Shown in pieces: positions 1 through 6,731 of a stretch of DNA of 9,062 nt (the first letter of the stretch is position 1; every line of letters starts with the position of its first letter). A program made the translations under genes and the position numbers. This DNA comes from an uncultured Duganella sp. (GTDB taxonomy: Bacteria > Pseudomonadota > Gammaproteobacteria > Burkholderiales > Burkholderiaceae). Under the pieces are notes generated by a model. It saw nothing but the letters and a program-made list of their open reading frames with translations, had not been told where the DNA came from and made no database searches. The stretch is taken from NCBI GenBank assembly GCA_946482335.1, contig CAMLRG010000217.1, positions 1-9,062 of the forward strand, in the 5' to 3' direction.

Positions 1-690
1 CGCCATGCCGCGGTACCAGAAGAAAAAGCCGATGAACATGGAGAACACGGAGACGTAGCCAAAGCCCAGCCAGGCGCTGGCTGGGGCGGCGGCAATGCCG
101 GTCCAGTCGCGCCACAGCAGCCAGCCGACGGCCGGCGCGGCCAGCGGCAGCGCCAGTACCAGCGCCCAGCCGATGACTTGCTCGCCGCCCATGGTTTGCG
201 ACAGGCGGCCGCCTTCGGCATAGCCCATGGCGGCCAGCGCCACGGCGGCGAACACGGCCAGGTCGGCGGTGTGCAGGCCGCCGCCGGATTGCCTGAGCGC
301 GAAGCCGACCACCAGGGCGCTGCCTGCGGCGGCCATCGCCCAGAAGCCGGCGGAAGGGCGTTCGTGGCCGCGCAGCGCGGCGAACAGGGCGGTGGCCAAC
401 GGCAGGATCCCGACCAGCACCGCGCCGTGCGAGGCGGGCAGGGTGCGCATGGCGAGGGAGGTGAGCAGGGGGAAGCCGATCACGCAGCCGATGGCGACGG
501 CCAGCAGGGTGGGCAACTGCGCCCGCGTGGGCAGCGGGGCGCGTTTCCAGCGCAGCCAGCACAGGGCCAGTACGGCGGCCGCCACGGCGCGGCCCATCGC
601 GACGAAGATCGGATCGAGGCCGGTGACCGCCAGGCGGGTGAAGGGGAGGGTCAGGCTGAAGATGGCGACTCCCACCAGGCCTAGCAGCAT
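1..690 (-). CDS. DMT/EamA-family transporter (partial, C-terminus beyond window)
   Basis: This is a leftward open frame of 230 codons that is still open at position 1. It encodes a very hydrophobic inner-membrane protein with repeated Ala/Gly/Leu-rich helices at roughly residues 2-20, 30-46, 60-80, 88-107, 114-131, 141-157, 170-190 and 206-226. The opening (MLLGLVGVAIFSLTLPFTRLA), the 'ASHGAVLVGILPLATALFAALR' stretch near 86-107 and the 'FSMFIGFFFWYRGMA' stretch at 216-230 are typical of EamA-domain drug/metabolite transporters (usually about 290-300 residues, ten helices). About 60-70 residues are therefore missing. Such proteins usually export amino acids or other small metabolites; the substrate here is unknown. 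The ATG at 690 is the first in frame, but it has only a GAGG one base upstream and the frame stays open into the repeat at 711-794, so the true start is uncertain. The adjacent dehydratase gene makes an amino-acid exporter plausible, by inference only. Confidence 0.88.
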   Translation of the reverse strand, partial: MLLGLVGVAIFSLTLPFTRLAVTGLDPIFVAMGRAVAAAVLALCWLRWKRAPLPTRAQLPTLLAVAIGCVIGFPLLTSLAMRTLPASHGAVLVGILPLATALFAALRGHERPSAGFWAMAAAGSALVVGFALRQSGGGLHTADLAVFAAVALAAMGYAEGGRLSQTMGGEQVIGWALVLALPLAAPAVGWLLWRDWTGIAAAPASAWLGFGYVSVFSMFIGFFFWYRGMA

Positions 691-710
691 GCCTCGGGTT
701 TCGTTGTTTG

Positions 711-794
711 AAACCGGTAAACCGGTGTCAGACCCGCAGGGTCTGACACCTCCTGGTGCCTGACCCTGCGGGTCAGGCACCGGTCTGCCGGTTT
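711..794. repeat. Composite palindromic intergenic repeat (two hairpins inside an outer inverted repeat)
   Basis: Two perfect 27-nt hairpins lie side by side. Hairpin 1 is 724-750 (12-bp arms GGTGTCAGACCC / GGGTCTGACACC, loop GCA). Hairpin 2 is 755-781 (12-bp arms GGTGCCTGACCC / GGGTCAGGCACC, loop TGC). They are separated by TCCT. Outer arms at 711-723 and 782-794 are inverted copies matching at 11 of 13 positions. The whole 84 bp is thus also an imperfect global palindrome centred at 752/753, with hairpin 2 resembling the reverse complement of hairpin 1 (23 of 27). It lies between two leftward genes. It looks like a REP/BIME-style dispersed element and could slow transcription out of the dehydratase gene, but no T-run follows, so it is not a standard intrinsic terminator. 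Confidence 0.85.
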
Positions 795-836
795 GGCGGC
801 AACCAGCCCACCCCGGCCCATCATGTGAATAAGGCG

Positions 837-1814
837 TCACGGCAACACCTCCGAAAGCACCCGCATGATCTTCTCCGCATCGACGTTCGCACCAGTCAAC
901 GGCAAGCCCACCTTGCACCCCGCCACGCGCGGATCGTGCTTGAGCCGCATGGCCGCCGCCAAGGCCGCCGCCCCCGCCCCCTCAGCCAGGTTATGCGTCG
1001 CGCGGTAATACAGCCGGATCGCGCGTGCCACCTCCTCGTCGCTGACCGCCACCACATCGTCCGCATAACGCTGCACGATCTCCAGCGACCCCGCATCCGG
1101 CGTACGGCAAGCCATGCCGTCCGCCAGCACGGTGGTGACTGGCGCCTCGCGCAATTCGCCGCTCTCGAACGAATCCAGGTAAGCAGTAGCATGGCTCGAC
1201 ACCACGCCAATCACCCGCGTGCGCAGACCCAGCGCCTCACGCGCGGCAACCGCCGCGCAAAAGCCCGAGCCCTGGCCGATCGGTACGAATACCGTATCGA
1301 GCCCCGGTTGGGCATGGAACAGCTCCATCCAGAAGCTCGCCACCCCGGCCACCAGGTCCGCATGGCAGGACGGCACCATGTGCAAACCCTGCTTGCGTGC
1401 CAGCGCCTGCGCAAACTCGCGGCTGGCCTGGAAGTCGTCGCCGTGCTCGACCAATTCCGCGCCCAGCCCGCGCATGGCGGCGTTCTTTTCCGCGCTGTTC
1501 CCGTGCGGGACGACGATGGTAGCCTTCACGCCATGCCGGCGCGCGGCAAAGGCGATCGACTGCCCGTGGTTGCCCCGCGTTGCCGAAATCAGGCCAGTCG
1601 CGCCAGGCTCGCGCCGCATCAGGCGATCCAGGTAGACCAGGCCGCCGCGCACCTTGAAGGCGCCGGTCGGCGTATGGTTCTCATGCTTGACCCAGGTTTC
1701 GGTGCCCAGCGCTTCATTCAGCAGCGGCCAGGAAAACTGCGGCGTGGCGGGCATGGCGCCGTACACGATGGTGGCGGCGGCGTCGAGGTCGGCACGGGAT
1801 GGCAGCAGGTTCAT
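837..1814 (-). CDS. PLP-dependent serine/threonine dehydratase-family enzyme (threonine ammonia-lyase-like)
   Basis: The 325-residue product is a fold-type II PLP enzyme, expected to remove water and ammonia from a hydroxy-amino acid (threonine or serine type) to give a 2-oxo acid and NH4+ in the cytoplasm. The Schiff-base lysine is K54 in TGAFKVRGG (50-58). The substrate-binding loop is SATRGNHGQS (78-87) and the glycine-rich phosphate loop is IGQGSG (179-184), which differs from the usual GGGGL-type loop. LAEGAGAAALAA (277-288) and the C-terminal LTGANVDAEKI (307-317) are also family-like. There is no C-terminal ACT regulatory domain, so this is a short, catabolic-type enzyme rather than biosynthetic IlvA. 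The start at 1814 has AGGAG eight bases upstream; the frame stays open to 2033, but that extension crosses the divergent promoter region and the MocR gene. Exact substrate is open: threonine, serine, phenylserine and hydroxyectoine-pathway (EutB-like) dehydratases share this fold. Probably controlled by the divergent MocR gene. Confidence 0.85.
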   Translation of the reverse strand: MNLLPSRADLDAAATIVYGAMPATPQFSWPLLNEALGTETWVKHENHTPTGAFKVRGGLVYLDRLMRREPGATGLISATRGNHGQSIAFAARRHGVKATIVVPHGNSAEKNAAMRGLGAELVEHGDDFQASREFAQALARKQGLHMVPSCHADLVAGVASFWMELFHAQPGLDTVFVPIGQGSGFCAAVAAREALGLRTRVIGVVSSHATAYLDSFESGELREAPVTTVLADGMACRTPDAGSLEIVQRYADDVVAVSDEEVARAIRLYYRATHNLAEGAGAAALAAAMRLKHDPRVAGCKVGLPLTGANVDAEKIMRVLSEVLP

Positions 1815-1865
1815 GGCATGGGCTCCTGGAAATGGACAGTGGTTAGGTGTATCGTAGAATAAGTA

Positions 1866-1887
1866 ACCAGTACAGTACCAATACACT
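1866..1887. promoter_or_regulatory. Candidate MocR operator: tandem 11-bp direct repeat
   Basis: ACCAGTACAGT (1866-1876) is followed directly by ACCAATACACT (1877-1887), matching at 9 of 11 positions. The 11-bp period places both copies on the same face of the helix. It sits in the 106-bp region between the divergent dehydratase and MocR genes. The second copy also forms an inverted pair with AGGTGTATCG (1845-1854) through CAATACACTT (1879-1888), 8 of 10 matching, centres 34 bp apart. MocR regulators are known to bind direct repeats in such divergent regions, so this is the best operator candidate here. Binding is inferred, not shown. Confidence 0.45.
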
Positions 1888-1893
1888 TGTACG

Positions 1894-1899
1894 GATAAT
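1894..1899 (+). promoter_or_regulatory. Candidate -10 box for the MocR gene
   Basis: GATAAT matches the sigma-70 -10 consensus at 5 of 6 positions and lies 21 bases before the MocR ATG, giving a short leader. At a 17-bp spacing the -35 position (1871-1876, TACAGT) is poor and falls inside the tandem repeat, which would fit autoregulation by the MocR protein. For the opposite strand, TACGAT (complement of 1851-1856) is a weaker -10 candidate for the dehydratase, with TTGGTA (complement of 1876-1881) 19 bp upstream of it. Confidence 0.3.
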
Positions 1900-1920
1900 T
1901 TCACGCACTGTGATGGTGAT

Positions 1921-3357
1921 ATGACCAATACAATCCTGCTCTCGCGCGAAGGCGGCGAGTCGCTCAGCGACCAGATCGTGCGCAGCGTGGCTGCCCGCAT
2001 CGACGACCGGGTGCTGCGCGCCGGCGCGCGCATGCCCTCGATCCGCCAGTTCGCTATTGCGCACGGGGTGTCGCCTTTTACCGTGGTCGGCGCCTACGAC
2101 AAACTGGTGGCGCGCGGCTATCTCGAATCGCGCCGCGGTGCCGGCTTTTTCATCCGCGACCGTGCGCCGCTGCAGGCACCGCCGCCGGCAGCCAGCGAGG
2201 CCGGGCTGGCGCAGCCGCCAGGCACGCATGGGCTGGACGTGGTGTGGCTGGTGCGGAACATGTTCCGTACCGTACCGCATCAGCTCATGCCCGGCACCGG
2301 CGTGCTGCCGGCCGACTGGCTGGACGGGGTGGCGATCGGCAATGCGCTGCGCGCCATCAGCCGCCAGCACAGCAGCATCCTGCTCAATTACGGCGTGCCG
2401 CAGGGCTACCTGCCGCTGCGCCAGCATTTGCAGCACAAGCTGGCGGAACTGGAAGTCGGCGCCGCGCCGGAGCAGATCGTCACCACCGCCGGCGTGACGC
2501 AGGCGCTGGACATGGTGGCGCGCGAATTCACGCGCCCGGGCGACACGATCTTCGTGGACGATCCGGCCTGGTTCCTGATGTTCGGCTCCTTTGCCGCACT
2601 GGGCGCGCGCGTGGTCGGCATCCCGCGCCTGGCCGACGGGCCGGACATCGCCCAGTTGGGCGAGCTGGCCGCGATCCACAAACCCAAGCTGTACGTGATC
2701 AACTCGGTGCTGCACAACCCCAGCTCAACCTCGCTGTCGGCGGCCAAGGCCTTCCAGGTCCTGCGCATTGCGGAGGAACATGGCTTCACCGTGGTGGAGG
2801 ACGATATCTATTGCGACCTGCACCCGGGCAGCAGCGTGCAGCCGGCCACGCGGCTGGCGGCACTGGACCAGCTGAAACGCGTGATCTACCTGGGCGGCTT
2901 TTCCAAGACCATGGCGGCCAACCTGCGCGTCGGCTTCATCGCCACGTCGGAAGAAATGGCGCAGCGCCTGGCCGACCGCAAGATGCTGCAAACCCTGACC
3001 ACCAGCGATATCGGCGAGCGGGTGGTGCACAAGGTGCTGTCGGAGGGCAGTTACCGCAAGCATACGGAACGCATCCGCACGCGCCTGGACGGCTTGCGCG
3101 CGCGCACCGTGCGCCAGCTGGAAAAGAGCGGCGTGCGCATCGAAAGCGCGCCGCCGGCGGGCATGTTCGTGTGGGTCGATGCGGGCTGCGATACCAATGT
3201 GCTGACCGAGAAGGCCATGGGGCAGGGCTTGCTGCTGGCGCCGGGCAGCCTGTTCTCGCCCAGCCAGCTGCCCTCGTCGCGCATGCGGCTGAATATCGCC
3301 GCGCTGCAGGCGCCGGAAATCTGGCGGTTCCTGCAGCGCGAACTGGGGCGCGGTTAG
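1921..3357 (+). CDS. MocR-family (GntR-type) transcriptional regulator with aminotransferase-like domain
   Basis: The 478-residue product has the standard MocR layout and length. A GntR winged helix occupies about 13-79, with MPSIRQFA (38-45), SPFTVVGAYDKLVARGYLE (51-69) and the wing RRGAGFFI. A Pro/Ala-rich linker (about 83-102) leads to a fold-type I aminotransferase-like domain (about 110-478). PLP residues are visible: K329 in GGFSKT, N266-P267 in HNPSST, D294 and Y297 in VEDDIY, and R456 in MRLNIA, the usual carboxylate-binding arginine. The cofactor site thus looks intact, so a PLP-bound effector is likely, as in GabR, PdxR and TauR. It is divergent from the dehydratase gene and probably controls it and itself. 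The start at 1921 has only a weak GGTGAT-like ribosome-binding site. The TAG stop overlaps the stop of the convergent lipoprotein gene by 4 nt. It is not clearly assignable to a named MocR subgroup. Confidence 0.92.
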   Translation: MTNTILLSREGGESLSDQIVRSVAARIDDRVLRAGARMPSIRQFAIAHGVSPFTVVGAYDKLVARGYLESRRGAGFFIRDRAPLQAPPPAASEAGLAQPPGTHGLDVVWLVRNMFRTVPHQLMPGTGVLPADWLDGVAIGNALRAISRQHSSILLNYGVPQGYLPLRQHLQHKLAELEVGAAPEQIVTTAGVTQALDMVAREFTRPGDTIFVDDPAWFLMFGSFAALGARVVGIPRLADGPDIAQLGELAAIHKPKLYVINSVLHNPSSTSLSAAKAFQVLRIAEEHGFTVVEDDIYCDLHPGSSVQPATRLAALDQLKRVIYLGGFSKTMAANLRVGFIATSEEMAQRLADRKMLQTLTTSDIGERVVHKVLSEGSYRKHTERIRTRLDGLRARTVRQLEKSGVRIESAPPAGMFVWVDAGCDTNVLTEKAMGQGLLLAPGSLFSPSQLPSSRMRLNIAALQAPEIWRFLQRELGRG

Positions 3358-5411
3358 AGGATGGGTTTGGTCAGTACGGTCTCGACACCATTGGGCGAGG
3401 TGACCGTGATGATCAGGCTGCCCTCGACATCGGGCGTTGGGCATGTGATCGCAATCGGGTAGGTCGGGATATTCGCAGGCTGCCCGACCCCCAGCACGAC
3501 GTTAGGCACGATGATCGATGCCGGGTCGACCACAGGCTTGTTGTTGGTCTCTTTCGTGAACTTCAGGCTGAAGTTGATGGTGGTGCCGGCTGGCATCCAG
3601 TTCAGGTTCCTGTCGGTCACTTTTACCAGGGCTTCGATCACCGCGCCGGAGGTGCAGGTCAAGGTCGGGTTTTCCACCGTGATGAGCGCATCGCTGGTGG
3701 AGAACTGCGCGACCAGCGAGCGCTGGAGGTAGATCGCTTGCGGCAGCCGTGGCAAGCGCAGCACGCCATTGTATTGGCCGTCGCCGCTGCTGGCGCAACC
3801 CTGGCCTGGCGGCAGCGGGTTGGTCGGGCCGGATTGCGGACTGATGCATGGTTCGCCGGCGGTCCAGGAACCGCTCTCATTGTCGTCCCGGAAGATATCC
3901 GGCGAAAGATCGGTAAAGGTATCGGCCCCGTCGAAGTAATTGTTGCCATTGGCGTCGAAGAAGGTCTCTTCACCGATCAGGTAGGCCATCACCGTCACCC
4001 GGCCGCCCGCCGGGCGCGGGTTGGCGGAATAGAGCCTGACCTTGCAGATGCCGGCTTCGGTTTTGCAGGAATCTTCGACGATGCCGCCCTCGGCGGTGAA
4101 GTTGACCACGGTACCATCGGGAACCTGGTTGCCAAAGTGGTCGCCCAGCAGCACTTCCACCCAGCTGCAAAGGGCGTTGTAACTCCAGCCCTCGCAATTG
4201 CCGACGGTCAGGCCCAGCGAGAAGTGGGCCTGGTCCGGCACCCCGCTCGACACCACCAATAGACTCGAGATGGTGGTGATGACCGGACGGTCGCCACTGG
4301 TCGATGCGGTGACGCGCACCGAGGTCGGGATGGTGCCGCCGGTGACCGTGGTCGCCACGGTGCCGTCCGCGGCGGAGGTGGCGGTAGCGGGGTACAGGCT
4401 CAATCCGCCGGTTGTGCTGGTGGTGCCGGTATCGCTGAAGGCGAAGGTCACCAGTTTCCCGACCACCGGGTTGCCGCTGCGGTCAACCACCCGGAACTGG
4501 ACGGTCGAGTATTCCGGCCGGCCGGGGCCACCGGTCCCGCGCAGGCCGATATTGGATGTGGTGACATCGAGGAAAGTCAGCGAGCCCACGATATTCGGTT
4601 CGATCGTGATGCTGCCGGAGCGGGCCAGCGTCGCATTCGGCAGAATGGCGGTCGCCGTGATGGTGTCGCTGGTGCTGCACCCTTTGTCCGTATAGCTGGC
4701 GGTGGCTACCCCGTTCTGGGTGACGACCGGCGTGCCGATGGTCGCCTTGCCGGCGGCCACGCAGCCGGAAGTGAAGGCGACGCTGACCGGCTGGGTGTGC
4801 GGCACTGCGCCATTCATGAGGGTCACGGTCACGCTGGCATTGCCGCCGGCGGTCAGGGTGCTGGGCGTGATTTGCAGTGCGCCCATGGTCAGCACCGGGA
4901 AAGCGACCGTGTAGGTCTTGCTGGCCTTGACCGAGGCGGTACCGACGACCGCTGTTGCTGTCACCGTGAAGGCCCCGGCCTGGCTGCCCGCCGCCAACTG
5001 GACACTCGCTGCGCCATCCTTGTCGGTCAGCGCGGTGCCGACCGACGGCGAGAATTTGCCCGTGTTGTCGGTGGTGGAGAACGCCACCACAGCATCGGGC
5101 ACCACAGTGCCGTTGGCATTCTTCAGCACGACCTTCAACGTCGCCGGTTTGTCCGGCATGAGCGTGTTAAATGCCGCACCCGTGGCATCCACCATGCTCA
5201 AGGTGAGCGGCGTAGCGTTGGAAGTACCGCTGCCCGGGCTAGTGGCAGAGCCGCCACCGCAACCTGGAAGCTGCGAGGATCGCGAGGGATCGATATTCAG
5301 GCATCCGTCATTGACACTGCCACCACCGCCACCACAGGCGGCCAGAACGCCGGCCAGCAGGCAGGCGGCCAGGAAGTTCACCAGGTTTTTCAGCTTCATT
5401 TGCGTCAACAT
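3354..5411 (-). CDS. Ig-like (Big_1/invasin-type) lipoprotein at the end of the Tad operon
   Basis: The 685-residue product begins with a lipoprotein signal (hydrophobic 10-25, lipobox LAAC with C26). Glycine follows the cysteine, with no Asp at +2, so outer-membrane sorting is expected. A Gly/Ser-rich tether (27-66) leads to Thr/Val/Ala-rich beta repeats resembling bacterial Ig-like Big_1 domains at about 68-170, 175-270, 275-388 and 395-478. Next come two EF-hand-like loops: D486-x-N-x-N490 with D494 and D497, and D509-x-N-x-S-G with E520. Another beta-rich segment (about 565-685) ends the protein. The 12 cysteines other than C26 fall in sequence-adjacent pairs, suggesting local disulfides. 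ATG 5411 is preferred over ATG 5399 because AGAGGGG lies six bases upstream. The gene follows the TadD-like gene by 42 nt on the same strand and is probably co-transcribed. A role in anchoring, adhesion or assembly of the Flp pilus is inferred; it has no recognised gene name. Confidence 0.82.
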   Translation of the reverse strand: MLTQMKLKNLVNFLAACLLAGVLAACGGGGGSVNDGCLNIDPSRSSQLPGCGGGSATSPGSGTSNATPLTLSMVDATGAAFNTLMPDKPATLKVVLKNANGTVVPDAVVAFSTTDNTGKFSPSVGTALTDKDGAASVQLAAGSQAGAFTVTATAVVGTASVKASKTYTVAFPVLTMGALQITPSTLTAGGNASVTVTLMNGAVPHTQPVSVAFTSGCVAAGKATIGTPVVTQNGVATASYTDKGCSTSDTITATAILPNATLARSGSITIEPNIVGSLTFLDVTTSNIGLRGTGGPGRPEYSTVQFRVVDRSGNPVVGKLVTFAFSDTGTTSTTGGLSLYPATATSAADGTVATTVTGGTIPTSVRVTASTSGDRPVITTISSLLVVSSGVPDQAHFSLGLTVGNCEGWSYNALCSWVEVLLGDHFGNQVPDGTVVNFTAEGGIVEDSCKTEAGICKVRLYSANPRPAGGRVTVMAYLIGEETFFDANGNNYFDGADTFTDLSPDIFRDDNESGSWTAGEPCISPQSGPTNPLPPGQGCASSGDGQYNGVLRLPRLPQAIYLQRSLVAQFSTSDALITVENPTLTCTSGAVIEALVKVTDRNLNWMPAGTTINFSLKFTKETNNKPVVDPASIIVPNVVLGVGQPANIPTYPIAITCPTPDVEGSLIITVTSPNGVETVLTKPIL

Positions 5412-5453
5412 TTGCGACCCCTCTTGGAGTTTGAATTGGTACGGCGGGCTGCC

Positions 5454-6719
5454 TCAGTTCCGGTCGTCGTCTTGCAATGCGACCAGCGACAAACCAGCGG
5501 CTTCTGTGGCAGCGCTCAGGCTAAGCTGGGCGTCTTTGCCCAGCACCAGGCGCACCTCGCTCCTGGCGAGATTGCGGCCGGCCAGCTGCGCCTTGCCTTG
5601 CAGGGCTTTCTGCAAACTGGCAGCCTGCTTTTCGAAGCCCGGGCTGTACTGGATCGTGGTGACCACCTGTTTGTACGGCTTGTCGTTGCTCAGGCGGTCG
5701 ACCGGGATCCCCATCTGGCCCAGCAAGCTGCGGAAGCGGCGTGCCATGCCGTTGACGCCGTTGCCGTTCGCGATCTCAAGGCGTGCCATGCGCACCTTGT
5801 TCGCCTGTGGCATGGCTTGGGCCGCGCTCTTCGGCACAGCGGCCGTGACGGCCATTTGCGTAGCGGGCATTGCGGCTGGCGCCGGCTCGCGAGCCGCGCG
5901 CATCTTCAGTTCGAAGATATTGGCTGCGACCTTGATCAATTCCATATGGCTGCCGACTTCGCGCGCGGCTGCAGGCAGGACCGTCAACTGCGCCGGCTCG
6001 CTACGCGGCATTGCCGGTGCCGGCAAGTTGGCCGGAGCGACCGCCAGTGCCGGCCTTGCTGCGGCCAGCGGCGCGGCGGTCAGCGCGCTGGCGGGAACAC
6101 GCGGGGTGCCGGACGGCAGCTCCGCTCCGGCCGCCGCAACGGCAATTGCCGGGGATGGCTCGGCAGGCGCTGCCGCAGGCGTCACCTGGCCCTCCGCGCT
6201 TGGCGCGGCGGCGAGCTGTGCTTCGTCGGTGCCGGGCTTGGCGCTCATTGCCCCTTCTGCCAGTTGAAGGTTCTGGAAAGCCTTCGGGCCGGCCCCCAAT
6301 GCCATGGCCCGGCGCAACGTCTGGGCGGCACCGGCGTGGTCGCCCATCAAGTGCTGTACGTAACCCAGGTTGGTGTGCGGCTGGGCTTCGCCGGGATAGT
6401 CGTTGACCAGCGCCACCAACCCCTTGCGCGCCGACTCCAGGTTGCCCTGTTGGGCCTCGATCACGGCTACGGCATTGCGGGCTTCGAGCTGGTTGGCATC
6501 GAGTGCCAGCGATTGCGCGTAGGCGCCCAGCGCCAGGGCAAGCTGGCCGCGCTCATGGTGGAACCGTGCCAGGCGGTTCCACCCGGCAGCCTGGTTGCCC
6601 GGTTGCGCACCGCGCACCACGGGTTGTACGGCCAGCGGACGCGAAGGCGGCGGGGCACTGCACCCCTGGACAAGGCCGCATCCCATCACGGCCAATGCAA
6701 TCGGCTTGAATTTGATCAT
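5454..6719 (-). CDS. tadD: TadD-like TPR lipoprotein with C-terminal LytR_C-like domain
   Basis: The 421-residue product starts with a signal peptide and a likely lipobox LVQGC (C20; C14 is a less likely site). About three tetratricopeptide repeats follow at 45-142 (for example ALGAYAQSLALDANQLEARN and QPHTNLGYVQHLMGDHAGAA). A long Ala/Pro-rich, low-complexity linker spans about 158-255. A segment at 309-396 (RLEIANGNGVNGMARRFRS, then EVRLVLGKD) resembles the LytR_C domain found in cell-envelope proteins. TadD is a periplasmic or outer-membrane-linked pilotin-like lipoprotein needed for assembly of the Tad secretion machine; the C-terminal domain is an addition to the short classical TadD. 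The start at 6719 has AAAGGA six bases upstream, lying in the 12-nt gap after tadC, so the gene is clearly in the operon. The family call rests on TPR content plus position directly after tadC. Confidence 0.85.
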   Translation of the reverse strand: MIKFKPIALAVMGCGLVQGCSAPPPSRPLAVQPVVRGAQPGNQAAGWNRLARFHHERGQLALALGAYAQSLALDANQLEARNAVAVIEAQQGNLESARKGLVALVNDYPGEAQPHTNLGYVQHLMGDHAGAAQTLRRAMALGAGPKAFQNLQLAEGAMSAKPGTDEAQLAAAPSAEGQVTPAAAPAEPSPAIAVAAAGAELPSGTPRVPASALTAAPLAAARPALAVAPANLPAPAMPRSEPAQLTVLPAAAREVGSHMELIKVAANIFELKMRAAREPAPAAMPATQMAVTAAVPKSAAQAMPQANKVRMARLEIANGNGVNGMARRFRSLLGQMGIPVDRLSNDKPYKQVVTTIQYSPGFEKQAASLQKALQGKAQLAGRNLARSEVRLVLGKDAQLSLSAATEAAGLSLVALQDDDRN

Positions 6720-6731
6720 GGCGAGTCCTTT

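Noticed and set aside
748..754. A perfect AGGAGGT Shine-Dalgarno-like sequence on the minus strand.
   Set aside because: It falls in and beside the linker between the two hairpins and has no ATG, GTG or TTG start at suitable spacing for the transporter frame, so it is probably part of the repeat by chance.
178..763. Two overlapping + strand frames of 168 and 178 codons.
   Set aside because: Both are antisense to the transporter, whose helices and family motifs are clear on the minus strand.
724..781. The two hairpins as a rho-independent terminator of the dehydratase gene.
   Set aside because: The stems are strong but no run of T follows on either strand; a dispersed repeat explains the perfect symmetry and near-duplication better.
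1869..1880. GTACAGTAC (1870-1878) as a separate palindromic operator.
   Set aside because: The symmetry does not extend beyond 9 bp and it is a by-product of the junction between the two 11-bp direct repeats.
1815..2033. N-terminal extension of the dehydratase to position 2033.
   Set aside because: The extra 73 residues cross the divergent control region and the start of the MocR gene and do not resemble the family; ATG 1814 has a good ribosome-binding site and gives the usual length.
2244..4262. A 672-codon open frame on the + strand.
   Set aside because: It is a shifted frame across the MocR gene and antisense to the lipoprotein, with low-complexity Arg/Gly/Ala composition and no recognisable motif.
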